64,000 nucleotides of DNA, from the NCBI RefSeq assembly GCF_002078015.1, contig NZ_LWBP01000001.1:372001-436000 (forward strand), written 5' to 3'. The notes under the pieces were generated by a model. The model was not told the origin of the DNA and made no database searches. It was given only the letters and a program-made list of their open reading frames with translations. Source of the stretch: Niastella populi (GTDB taxonomy: Bacteria; Bacteroidota; Bacteroidia; Chitinophagales; Chitinophagaceae). Of this stretch, positions 45,067 to 53,008 are shown piece after piece (the first letter of the stretch is position 1; every line of letters begins with the position of its first letter). A program made the position numbers and the translations under genes.

Positions 45067-45471
45067 TTATGCTTCAAGTTCTTCGCTTTCAGGCATCCCT
45101 TCATTGTGCCATTCCTGGGTTTCGGCAGGAGGTTTATAACCTCCGCCAAGCATAAGCAATTCAGAGAGCACTATTTCGGTAACATACCGTTTAATGCCGT
45201 TTTTATCGGTGTAACTGCGGTGAACGAGTTTGCCCGATACGGCTACTTCTTTTCCTTTTGTTAAATACTTTTCGGCTATTTCAGCCAGCTTGCCCCAGGC
45301 TATTACTTTATGCCAGGATGTTTCCGTTACTTTTGTTCCACTTGCGTTGCGATAGGTATCATTGGTAGCTATAGAAAAGCGGGCAAGTTTTTTACCGGTT
45401 TCGGTAGTGTGTATTTCAGGATATTGGCCTAAGTTCCCGATCAGCTGCACTTTGTTTCTTATTGCGTACAT
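45067..45471 (-). CDS. ssb: Single-stranded DNA-binding protein
   Basis: A 134-residue OB-fold protein that covers ssDNA in replication and repair. MYAIRNKVQLIGNLGQYPEI, KLARFSIATND, ETSWHKVIAWGKLAEIAEKY and KEVAVSGKLVHRSY are the OB strands. The C-terminus lacks the DDDIPF-type acidic tip seen in E. coli (it ends MPESEELEA), so it may be a paralogue. I start at the ATG at 45471 (MYAIRNK), not the one eight codons upstream. A palindrome array lies upstream. Confidence 0.92.
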   Translation of the reverse strand: MYAIRNKVQLIGNLGQYPEIHTTETGKKLARFSIATNDTYRNASGTKVTETSWHKVIAWGKLAEIAEKYLTKGKEVAVSGKLVHRSYTDKNGIKRYVTEIVLSELLMLGGGYKPPAETQEWHNEGMPESEELEA

Positions 45472-45570
45472 AACTTTTGTTTTTAAGATTATCAATTTAT
45501 TTCAGTCTATCTGGCGCCGTTCGATTGACCACACAAAGATGCCACCCACGGAAAGCCCTAGTCGGTTTTT

Positions 45571-45620
45571 AAACGTTTGTATTCGGATATAAACGTTTGT
45601 TGTCGTTTACAAACGTTTAT
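45571..45620. promoter_or_regulatory. Three AAACGTTT palindromes at exactly 20-bp spacing
   Basis: AAACGTTT starts at 45571, 45591 and 45611. Extended, they read TAAACGTTTGT twice directly and once inverted (ACAAACGTTTA at 45609-45619). A 20-bp period places all on about the same helical face. They lie in the divergent gap between ssb and the zinc-ribbon gene, which suggests cooperative binding by a dimeric regulator. Confidence 0.65.
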
Positions 45621-45664
45621 TTTTAGTACTTTCCATCTTTCAATAGCCATTCAAACCTTTGATA

Positions 45665-46078
45665 ATGACTGTTAAAAACTGTCTGGCCTGCGAACGGCCT
45701 ATTAAAGGCCGCACGGATAAAAAATTCTGCGACGATTCATGCCGGAACAACTACAACAACCGGTTGAACAGCGATGCCACCCCGTTAATGCGGAACATCA
45801 ATAACATTCTGCGTAAGAACCGGAGGATCCTGGAAGAGATACTGGCGCCTTTGGAGAAAAAAACGCTGGTGATAGATCGCCAGAAGTTAGTAGAGAAGGG
45901 GTTTCAGTTCGAGTATTTCACTGAGCAGTACCAGCCAAAAAAGCAGGAGCAATACTATTATTGTTATGATTATGGCTATCGACCCCTCGATAGTGAAAAG
46001 GTGTTGGCAGTAAAGGATACCCGCAAAAAGGTTTTTCCGTGGGAGCGGAAGCAACAGTTGGTAAAGAGTGGGGGATGA
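45665..46078 (+). CDS. Small zinc-ribbon-like protein of unknown function
   Basis: About 137 residues. The N-terminus CLACERPIKGRTDKKFCDDS with Cys following two residues later gives the four-Cys pattern of a zinc ribbon (CxxC-x(13)-CxxxC). The rest is helical and basic, then Tyr-rich (EQYYYCYDYGYRP). I start at the ATG at 45665 rather than the TTG two codons before. It is divergent from ssb and shares the AAACGTTT array. Its stop is 4 bp from the convergent response-regulator stop. It may bind nucleic acid; the family is unknown. Confidence 0.7.
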   Translation: MTVKNCLACERPIKGRTDKKFCDDSCRNNYNNRLNSDATPLMRNINNILRKNRRILEEILAPLEKKTLVIDRQKLVEKGFQFEYFTEQYQPKKQEQYYYCYDYGYRPLDSEKVLAVKDTRKKVFPWERKQQLVKSGG

Positions 46079-46082
46079 GGGC

Positions 46083-46793
46083 CTACCGCCTCAACAACTT
46101 ATCATTCACGATCCTTTCCATCACCTCCTCCTTCTGATATTTCGATATCGGGATCTGGTACCTGCCGGCTACGTGTAAGATGTTGCCTTCAATCGATTGT
46201 ATGCATTGCATATTCACCACGTACGATTTATGCGGTTGAATGAACTGGCTGGCGGGGAGTTTTTCCTGTAAGGCTTTCAGGGTGGAGTGGGTAATGAGCT
46301 TCCTGTCTGCAGTATAAAGCGCCACGTAATTTTCCATGGCTTCAACGAATAGCAGCTCATTCAAATTCACTTTTTCCAGTTTGTTGTCGGTTTTAATGAA
46401 CAGGTAATTGTTTTCTTTGGTAATAGCCCCGGCAAAGTAATCGTAGGCTTTATTGGCCGCTTTTAAAAAGCGTTCAAAGGAGATGGGTTTTAACAGGTAA
46501 TCGAGCACATCGAGTTCATAGCCTTTGATGGCATATTGTTCATATGCGGTAGTGAAGATCACCTTCGGCGCCTGGGGAGTATTCTTCAGGAAATCGATGC
46601 CGGTTACATACGGCATTTCAATATCGAGCAACAACAGGTCAACCGGTTGCTGTTTTAATAGTGAGTTTAACTGAATGGCATCTTCACAAACCCCTGCCAG
46701 TTGCAGAAAATCAATTTTTTCAATATATCCCTGCAGGCCCTTGCGGGCAATTGGTTCATCATCGGTGATTACACACTTTATGATTGGCTTCAT
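46083..46793 (-). CDS. LytTR-family response regulator
   Basis: A 236-residue two-component regulator. The receiver has the acidic pair DDE at 11-13 and phospho-acceptor Asp57 in LLLLDIEMPY, with the Thr and Lys of FTTAYEQYAIKGYELDVLDYLLKPIS. The LytTR DNA-binding domain is at about 135-236 (LFVEAMENYVALYTADRKLI, PHKSYVVNMQCIQSI). It overlaps the kinase gene by 4 bp (ATGA), a standard coupling. Confidence 0.93.
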   Translation of the reverse strand: MKPIIKCVITDDEPIARKGLQGYIEKIDFLQLAGVCEDAIQLNSLLKQQPVDLLLLDIEMPYVTGIDFLKNTPQAPKVIFTTAYEQYAIKGYELDVLDYLLKPISFERFLKAANKAYDYFAGAITKENNYLFIKTDNKLEKVNLNELLFVEAMENYVALYTADRKLITHSTLKALQEKLPASQFIQPHKSYVVNMQCIQSIEGNILHVAGRYQIPISKYQKEEVMERIVNDKLLRR

Positions 46794-47833
46794 GGTAACT
46801 GTAATTGTATTTCTGCAAAAAAGCTTTTTTCTTTTTTGATCACTGTAAATGTATGTTTTGCCGGGTACAATAATTCAAGCCGCCGTTTCAGGTTTTCTAA
46901 ACCGATACCATTCCTGGGCACGGAGCCGGTTTCTTTGATCCATTCCGTTACTGCCGGTGTAGCATTTTCTACGGTAAAACATATATTGTCTTTTTCTTTT
47001 CGGGCTTCAATATTTATTTGGTAATCCCCGCCAACGTATTTAAAAGCATTTTCTACCAATGGCAAAAACAATAATGGATATACCTGCTCGCCATTGAAGG
47101 AACTGTCAAAGTAAACCTTCAATTGTAATTTATCTGAACTTCTTATTTGCTGCAGGTCAATAAAGTTCTGCAGGTAATGCAGCTCGCTGCTGATGGGCAC
47201 CGTCTGTTGCTGGTCGTACAACTGGTATCGCAGTAACTCCGAAAATTTTTCGATGCTTTTCTTGGCCTCCGCTACATTGTCGTCCATCTGAAAATAAACG
47301 GTATTGAGTGCATTGAACAGGAAATGCGGATGATATTGCGCTTTTAAGAATTTCAACTCCGTTTGCAAATGGTCGTTGGTGATCTTTTCAAGTAAAAGCT
47401 TATTGTTTATATAGGCCTGTAACAATTTATGACTTCGCGCTACTGCATAATATACCAGGCAATACAATAACGGGATGATATTTATGGTAGCGAAATCTCC
47501 CCAGCTTAAACCATCATCGGTTAAAGCGGCCATAGGAGTAACGATGGCATTGTTTATCACCTCCGTTATTATTACCACCCAAATCAATTCCTGCAATACG
47601 GTTTTGAAATTGATCTGGTGTTGTAGTTTTTTATCGAAATGCCTGAACAGCCTGTCAAATGCGTACATGGTTATATATCCTGTACCTATGACAAAGACCA
47701 CTTCTATGGCGGTGAACTCCCAGGCCCTTTCCCAAAACCGGAAATGTGATACCGTATCGTTGATCACCCGCACGGTAGTATAGATCACCAGTCCAAATAA
47801 CCCGGGGAACACATATTTCCAGAACCGTTTCAT
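46790..47833 (-). CDS. LytS-type sensor histidine kinase
   Basis: About 347 residues. Four membrane helices lie in the first ~145 residues. The His_kinase box FLKAQYHPHFLFNALNTVYF carries the phosphorylated His, and the ATP-binding region has LPLVENAFKYVGG and GIGLENLKRRLELLYP. I start at the ATG at 47833 (MKRFWKYVFPGLFG) because the longer frame overlaps the acyltransferase gene. It signals to the LytTR regulator overlapping it. The input is unknown. Confidence 0.9.
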   Translation of the reverse strand: MKRFWKYVFPGLFGLVIYTTVRVINDTVSHFRFWERAWEFTAIEVVFVIGTGYITMYAFDRLFRHFDKKLQHQINFKTVLQELIWVVIITEVINNAIVTPMAALTDDGLSWGDFATINIIPLLYCLVYYAVARSHKLLQAYINNKLLLEKITNDHLQTELKFLKAQYHPHFLFNALNTVYFQMDDNVAEAKKSIEKFSELLRYQLYDQQQTVPISSELHYLQNFIDLQQIRSSDKLQLKVYFDSSFNGEQVYPLLFLPLVENAFKYVGGDYQINIEARKEKDNICFTVENATPAVTEWIKETGSVPRNGIGLENLKRRLELLYPAKHTFTVIKKEKSFFAEIQLQLP

Positions 47834-47843
47834 TATTTGTAAT

Positions 47844-49079
47844 TTACGATATTTGGATGGCTGCCTGCGCAATTTCACTTGATTTCTCCTGCGCAGCCTC
47901 TTTCGTTTCTTTCATCTGCTTTACCGCTTTTTTCTTCGGTTTCATCCCAAACAGGAATCGCGTAATGGCATACGGCCTGATAAATAAATGATAAATGCAC
48001 ATCACCAATGCAAAGGATGTTATAAAAGTAAACAGGAACTTGTTCAATACGGGTTCGTTAGTCCTTATTACATAAAATACTACTATCACGATGATCGTCT
48101 GGTGTAAAATATAAAAAGGATAAACGGCTTCATTCACATAATTCAGCACGCTGTGCTTTTTGTTCAGGTAACGCCTGCCATACCCGATAAAGGTGAAGAT
48201 CCAACTCCAGGCCGTAAGAGGAAATAAAGCAATAAACAAATAAGTGCGGTAATCGCTTTGCCAGTTGGGGAGCACTTCATCCGGTTCAAGGTTATTCCAT
48301 CGCAAATAATTGATCAGCAAAATACTTGCAAATGCGAAAAGAAAAGAGGTGCGGCGGTTGCGTTCGAGGCTCTCCATCAGTTTAGGAAAATTGATACAGG
48401 TAAAACCGGTTATCAGAAAAAACAACCAGTATACGTGGCGGCCCCAGTCGTGAATAAGATCATGCGTTTCGGGAAACGGCCGGCTCATGGCGGTATAGGC
48501 GATCACGCCGGGCACCGGAAGCAGATAGATCCATTTACGATTGGCCAGTTTGTTGAAGAATGCCAGCCGTTCCCTGCCTTTTTCACTCATCATCCATTTG
48601 AACAAGGGAGCAAACAGTATATCGTACAAAAACAAATACACAATAAACCACAGGTGATGCCAGCTGAAATTACCGGCAGGGTATGCACCGGTTGAAAAAA
48701 CGGTACCGTAGAAGTCGGCAAAGTTGCCTTTAAAGCCTTGTGTCAGCCGTTCCATGTATACCTGTGGCGGAACAATCACCAGGATCCCAAATACCAGGGG
48801 AATAAACAAACGCCGGAACCGTAAACCGATGAACGAACCACTGCTTCTTCGTTGCAGCATAAAATAAGTTACCGTTCCCGAGATGAAAAACAGCAGCGGC
48901 ATTCTGAACCGGCCGAGCCAGAAGTTAATTTCCATCAGCAGGTTGCTGGTTTCGTTGTTTTTCAGGTGCCATTCCCATTCTTCCACGAAAGCCATTCCGG
49001 AGTGAAGGAAGAAGACAGCGATGATAGAGAAAATGCGGAGCCAGTCTAAATACGACTGGCGGTTGGAAGCAGGTTGCAT
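47844..49079 (-). CDS. Membrane acyltransferase (acyltransferase 3 / OpgC-like)
   Basis: 411 residues with about ten helices. The N-terminal RQSYLDWLRIFSIIAVFFLH carries the conserved His of acyltransferase family 3, and RMPLLFFISGTVTYFML follows. The family acylates surface sugars, as in O-antigen or glucan decoration. It is the first gene of an operon with the LytS and LytTR genes, 10 bp before the kinase, suggesting that envelope modification is part of what the pair controls or senses. Confidence 0.88.
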   Translation of the reverse strand: MQPASNRQSYLDWLRIFSIIAVFFLHSGMAFVEEWEWHLKNNETSNLLMEINFWLGRFRMPLLFFISGTVTYFMLQRRSSGSFIGLRFRRLFIPLVFGILVIVPPQVYMERLTQGFKGNFADFYGTVFSTGAYPAGNFSWHHLWFIVYLFLYDILFAPLFKWMMSEKGRERLAFFNKLANRKWIYLLPVPGVIAYTAMSRPFPETHDLIHDWGRHVYWLFFLITGFTCINFPKLMESLERNRRTSFLFAFASILLINYLRWNNLEPDEVLPNWQSDYRTYLFIALFPLTAWSWIFTFIGYGRRYLNKKHSVLNYVNEAVYPFYILHQTIIVIVVFYVIRTNEPVLNKFLFTFITSFALVMCIYHLFIRPYAITRFLFGMKPKKKAVKQMKETKEAAQEKSSEIAQAAIQIS

Positions 49080-49331
49080 ACGGTTAATTTTCTACAAACC
49101 TAGTTTCGGGCCGCCCGCCTGTAAAATTACTTTGACGTGTGGACGGTTCAGGAGGGTGAAAAGGCGGGAAGGGCAATGTGCCAATGACCGGTACTGAAGG
49201 TGGTTCCCTTCAGATAATTGAGAAAAATGCATTATTCAGCCTCAAACCGGGTGAAAGACGCCAGGTACGGGCCTTTACTGTTCTTCCTGACTTTCTGTCT
49301 TTTAGACATTTAATTTATTATTGCCCGGCGA
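49080..49331. other. Gap between the acyltransferase and pdhB promoter
   Basis: No gene supported. A 67-codon + frame at 49178 lacks coding character. The pdhB promoter follows. Confidence 0.4.
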
Positions 49332-49363
49332 TTTGTTATTATGGCCGCCAACCAATAATTTTG
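49332..49363 (+). promoter_or_regulatory. Bacteroidota promoter of pdhB
   Basis: TTTG at 49332-49335, a 20-bp spacer, then TAATTTTG at 49356-49363 match the consensus closely. The leader to the ATG at 49389 would be about 18-20 nt. This is the best promoter in the window. Confidence 0.75.
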
Positions 49364-49388
49364 CCGGGTTTAAAAAACTGAATACAGA

Positions 49389-50375
49389 ATGGCAAGAACT
49401 ATCGCATTTCGCGAAGCGCTCCGCGAAGCTATGAGTGAAGAAATGAGGAGAGACGACCGGGTTTTCCTGATGGGTGAGGAAGTAGCTGAATACAATGGCG
49501 CCTATAAAGTAAGCCAGGGTATGCTGGCAGAATTCGGCCCCAAAAGAATCATTGACACCCCTATTGCCGAGCTTGGTTTCACCGGTATTGCGGTAGGTGC
49601 TGCTCAAAACGGTTTACGTCCTATCGTTGAGTTCATGACCTGGAACTTTGCCGTACTGGCATTGGATCAGATTTTAAATACAGCTTCCAAAATGCTGGCC
49701 ATGAGCGGTGGTCAAATTGGTTGTCCGATCGTTTTCCGCGGGCCCAACGGTTCTGCCGGTCAGCTTGGTGCCCAGCACTCTACAGCTTTTGAAAGCTACT
49801 ATGCAAACATTCCCGGTATTAAAGTAATTTCTCCTTCCAACCCATACGACGCCAAAGGATTGATGAAAGCCGCCATCCGCGATGAAGATCCCGTGATGTT
49901 CATGGAAAGCGAGGTTATGTATGGCGACAAAGGCGAAGTTCCCGAAGAAGAATACCTGATCGAGATCGGTAAAGCCGATGTTAAGCGGCCCGGTAACGAT
50001 GTTACCATCGTTTCTTACAATAAAATGATGAAGGTGGCGCTGGGCGCGGCTGCTGAACTGGAAAAAGAAGGTGTCAGCGCTGAAGTTATCGACCTGCGTA
50101 CTATTCGTCCGCTCGACTGGTACACCATTCTCGAAAGCGTTAAAAAGACCAACCGCCTGGTGATCGTTGAAGAGCAATGGCCCATGTGTTCGGTATCTTC
50201 TGAGATCGCTTACCGCATTCAGAAAGAAGGTTTCGATTATCTCGATGCGCCTATCCGCCGTATTACAGCCGCCGATGCGCCGCTGCACTACGCACCCAAC
50301 CTGGTTGAACTGGCTTTACCCAATGTTGAACGCACAGTGAAACTGGTGAAGGAAGTAATGTATATGAGAAAGTAA
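49389..50375 (+). CDS. pdhB: Pyruvate dehydrogenase E1 component, beta subunit
   Basis: A 328-residue thiamine-diphosphate enzyme subunit that, with the alpha subunit, decarboxylates pyruvate in the pyruvate dehydrogenase complex. MARTIAFREALREAMSEEMR, FLMGEEVAEYNGAYKVSQG, PIVFRGPNGSAGQLGAQHS and EEQWPMCSVSSEIA are typical. The alpha subunit and E2 are not adjacent, which is common in Bacteroidota. A branched-chain 2-oxoacid E1 is the alternative. Strong promoter. Confidence 0.94.
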   Translation: MARTIAFREALREAMSEEMRRDDRVFLMGEEVAEYNGAYKVSQGMLAEFGPKRIIDTPIAELGFTGIAVGAAQNGLRPIVEFMTWNFAVLALDQILNTASKMLAMSGGQIGCPIVFRGPNGSAGQLGAQHSTAFESYYANIPGIKVISPSNPYDAKGLMKAAIRDEDPVMFMESEVMYGDKGEVPEEEYLIEIGKADVKRPGNDVTIVSYNKMMKVALGAAAELEKEGVSAEVIDLRTIRPLDWYTILESVKKTNRLVIVEEQWPMCSVSSEIAYRIQKEGFDYLDAPIRRITAADAPLHYAPNLVELALPNVERTVKLVKEVMYMRK

Positions 50376-50600
50376 GAAAAAGGCATATAAGGCAACGAGG
50401 CATAAAGCCAACAGCCTTTACAATGTCATTGAATATATTTCTTTAAAATGGTTACAGTTTATACTGTAGCCATTTTTTTTTGCTTAACGCGGGAACGCAA
50501 AACGCCGAACGCTTAACGCAGAACAACCGGCAACTGTATTACCTGTACCTTGAAACCTGTAACCTGTATCTGAAACCTGCTCCCTGCAACCGGCAACCAA
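50376..50600. repeat. Word repeats after pdhB
   Basis: GGCAACGAGGCATAAAGCC words (about 50382-50411), ACGCAAAACGCCGAACGC words (about 50485-50523) and CCTGTAACCTGTATCTGAAA words (about 50540-50600) stand in three blocks. They share words with 60174 and 61300. Confidence 0.5.
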
Positions 50601-50610
50601 TAAAAAAAGC

Positions 50611-50627
50611 CTCCCGAATTTCGGGAG
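50611..50627. terminator. Intrinsic terminator between pdhB and the 44-aa gene
   Basis: CTCCCGA (50611-50617) pairs with TCGGGAG (50621-50627), with A-run before and T-run after (50632-50636). Confidence 0.7.
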
Positions 50628-50671
50628 ACCGTTTTTGCTTGCTTTGGATATTAATAGAAAAAGTTACTCAA

Positions 50672-50806
50672 TTATTTAAGCATAAAAGAGCATAAGGCCA
50701 GCAGGCCATACATGCCTCCAAGGATAAATCCACCCAATAAAATTAAACGGGTAATTACTTTAGTTAATGGAAGGTGAGCGCGAACATCTACAGCAGATGC
50801 CTTCAT
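50672..50806 (-). CDS. Small single-span membrane protein (44 residues)
   Basis: ATG at 50804-50806 to TAA at 50672-50674 gives MKASAVDVRAHLPLTKVITR followed by a hydrophobic segment (about 21-41, LILLGGFILGGMYGLLALCS) and ends FMLK. The basic lead plus one Gly-rich helix and the terminator on its 3' side support a real small protein. No family known; possible roles are a membrane complex subunit or a stress peptide. Confidence 0.6.
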   Translation of the reverse strand: MKASAVDVRAHLPLTKVITRLILLGGFILGGMYGLLALCSFMLK

Positions 50807-50914
50807 AAGTAACGGATTTTGGTTAGAAATGTGTTTTTTAAAGGATATGACACTAAAGTAATATGCGTCAACGGTTCGTGCAAGGTAGATTTACCAGTTT
50901 CTATTTAGTAAATT

Positions 50915-51727
50915 TTACCAACGTTTTAACTGATTGGGTGTGAACGTCCATTCGGGAGTGAAAATGAATGAGTTATTTGTATTCACCTCATACCAGGGCG
51001 AATACCTGCTATTGGAAGGATTTTTCAGAACGTGAATATCCTGGGCCGGCATATAACTCTGGGCCAGCATATATAGCTTTTTACCGGTTTTGCTCACCGC
51101 CACATCTACCACTATTACGGCATGGCCCGGTGAGCCGCCTTTTATCAATACATCGCCGGGCCGAATATTATTGAAGCCGGCTACTTTGTGCAGTTGTCTT
51201 TCAAGCGAAATAGTTCCGCAGTACGCATATACTTTTTCTAGATAACGTTCGAAGCGGGTACTGTCAACCGATGCGGGGCACACATATTTCTTTCCGCTGT
51301 TATCGCTGAACCAGATCTCGGCAAATCTTTTCTGGCTGTACAGGTACTGGGCCCGCAAACGCATTACCGCATCGGCGCATTGCTGCAGGTCTTTATCACT
51401 TACCGGAATGTCAAGCACCACATATTGCGCTTCCTGGTTTCTTTTTGGTGCGCCATTGTATAAGAAAACAGTTTTCCCTTTCTTTATGCGAATGTTTTGT
51501 AACCATTCGGCAAATGAGCCCCTGGCGGCGGGCATACGTTCATAGCCTGCCGGCAGCGGTATGGCTCCAATATGATCAGGCAAATCAGGGGTGGCCATGC
51601 CGATCTTTGATAGAGCAGGAAGGGGAGGTTGCCCAAAAAAACGGGGGTATACGTACAATGCAGCTATTCCTACGATCATAATTAGTAAAAACGGCAGGAA
51701 AATTGACGTAAGGAGGTTCCGTTTCAT
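50915..51727 (-). CDS. DUF4846-domain protein
   Basis: About 270 residues starting MKRNLLTSIFLPFLLIMIVG with an N-terminal anchor. The DUF4846 core has LPAGYERMPAARGSFAEWLQ, YVVLDIPVSDKDLQQCADAV and the Cys/His-containing segments AYCGTISLERQL and GSPGHAVIVVDV, which resemble an NlpC-like scaffold. I use the ATG at 51727; the 18 residues upstream of it lack family features. It is divergent from the AAA+ regulator, with a 72-bp gap. Function unknown. Confidence 0.8.
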   Translation of the reverse strand: MKRNLLTSIFLPFLLIMIVGIAALYVYPRFFGQPPLPALSKIGMATPDLPDHIGAIPLPAGYERMPAARGSFAEWLQNIRIKKGKTVFLYNGAPKRNQEAQYVVLDIPVSDKDLQQCADAVMRLRAQYLYSQKRFAEIWFSDNSGKKYVCPASVDSTRFERYLEKVYAYCGTISLERQLHKVAGFNNIRPGDVLIKGGSPGHAVIVVDVAVSKTGKKLYMLAQSYMPAQDIHVLKNPSNSRYSPWYEVNTNNSFIFTPEWTFTPNQLKRW

Positions 51728-51799
51728 ATTGTTACTTTTGAAGAACCTATAGGATGTAGGAATTATATTTTTCCATAGCAAAAGACTGTTAAACCAACT

Positions 51800-52963
51800 A
51801 TGTCAAACATTTTAATTATCGACGACGAAAAAGCGATCCGTAAAACACTCAGTGAGATCCTTTCCTATGAAGGCTATAAAATTGAAGAGGCCGGCGATGG
51901 AGAAGAAGGTCTCAAAAAATTTAAAGAGAAAGCGTATGATGTAGTGTTGTGTGATATCAAAATGCCCAAACTGGATGGTATTGAATTTTTAGATAAAGCC
52001 CGCGAGGCAAATCCCGATGTACCGGTGATCATGATCAGCGGCCACGGTACAATTGAAACAGCCGTTGAGGCTGTTAAAAAGGGCGCTTACGATTATATTT
52101 CGAAGCCACCCGATCTCAACCGCCTCCTGATAACCATTCGCAATGCGATGGATAAGAACAACCTGGTTACCGAAACCAGGGTACTTAAGCGCAAGGTGAG
52201 CAAGGTGGAAGAAATGATCGGCGAATCGGCGCCCATCGTAAAGATCAAAGAAACCATCGATAAAGTGGCGCCTACCGACGCCCGTATTCTGGTAACCGGT
52301 GAAAACGGGGTGGGTAAGGAACTGGTAGCCCGCTGGGTGCATGAAAAAAGCAACCGTGCTGCCGGTCCGCTCGTTGAAGTTAACTGCGCGGCCATTCCCA
52401 GTGAGCTGATAGAAAGCGAACTGTTCGGTCATGAAAAAGGTTCTTTTACCTCAGCCGTTAAGCAACGGATTGGTAAGTTTGAACAGGCGCACGGCGGTAC
52501 GCTTTTCCTCGATGAAATTGGCGATATGAGCCTGAGCGCTCAGGCCAAGGTATTACGTGCATTGCAGGAAGGAAAGATAACGCGGGTAGGGGGCGATAAA
52601 GATATCAGTGTAGATGTACGGGTGATAGCGGCTACCAATAAAGACCTGTTGAAAGAAGTGGATGACAAAAACTTTCGTCTCGACTTATACCATCGGCTTA
52701 GCGTTATTATCATTCATGTGCCTTCACTGAACGATCGCCGCGAAGACATTCCCTTACTGGTCGATAAATTCCTGGCCGATATCTGTGCCGATTATGGAAT
52801 TCCCAAAAAAGGCATTGAGAAAGAGGCACTGGATGCCTTGAAACAACATAACTGGACGGGCAACATCCGCGAGCTGCGTAACGTGGTAGAGCGGTTGATC
52901 ATCCTCTCGGGCAAAAACATTATTCCCGATGATGTACATGCGTATGTAGTTCCCAAAAGGTAG
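51800..52963 (+). CDS. NtrC-like AAA+ response regulator lacking a DNA-binding domain
   Basis: 387 residues. The receiver (1-120) has phospho-acceptor Asp52 in LCDIKMPK. The AAA+ part (about 140-370) has Walker A GENGVGKE (167-174), Walker B GGTLFLDEI (232-240), and GSFTSA (214-219) where sigma-54 contact loops have GAFTGA. The chain ends at HAYVVPKR with no Fis-type helix-turn-helix. It may act from solution on sigma-54 or have lost sigma contact. No kinase is adjacent. Confidence 0.92.
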   Translation: MSNILIIDDEKAIRKTLSEILSYEGYKIEEAGDGEEGLKKFKEKAYDVVLCDIKMPKLDGIEFLDKAREANPDVPVIMISGHGTIETAVEAVKKGAYDYISKPPDLNRLLITIRNAMDKNNLVTETRVLKRKVSKVEEMIGESAPIVKIKETIDKVAPTDARILVTGENGVGKELVARWVHEKSNRAAGPLVEVNCAAIPSELIESELFGHEKGSFTSAVKQRIGKFEQAHGGTLFLDEIGDMSLSAQAKVLRALQEGKITRVGGDKDISVDVRVIAATNKDLLKEVDDKNFRLDLYHRLSVIIIHVPSLNDRREDIPLLVDKFLADICADYGIPKKGIEKEALDALKQHNWTGNIRELRNVVERLIILSGKNIIPDDVHAYVVPKR

Positions 52964-53008
52964 TTAACTGGTTGACGAGTTAACTAGTTAACCAGTTAAC
53001 TCGTCAAC
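52962..53008. repeat. Word palindrome (AGTTAACTGGTT / GTTGACGAGTTAACT) filling a convergent gap
   Basis: Two alternative stems share sequence: 52962-52973 with 52990-53001 (12 bp) and 52971-52985 with 52994-53008 (15 bp). The block spans the end of the AAA+ regulator gene and the stop (53004-53006) of the MerR gene. Confidence 0.7.

Noticed and set aside
49178-49381. 67-codon + frame before pdhB
   Set aside because: It runs through the pdhB promoter and ends 8 bp before the pdhB start; no coding character.
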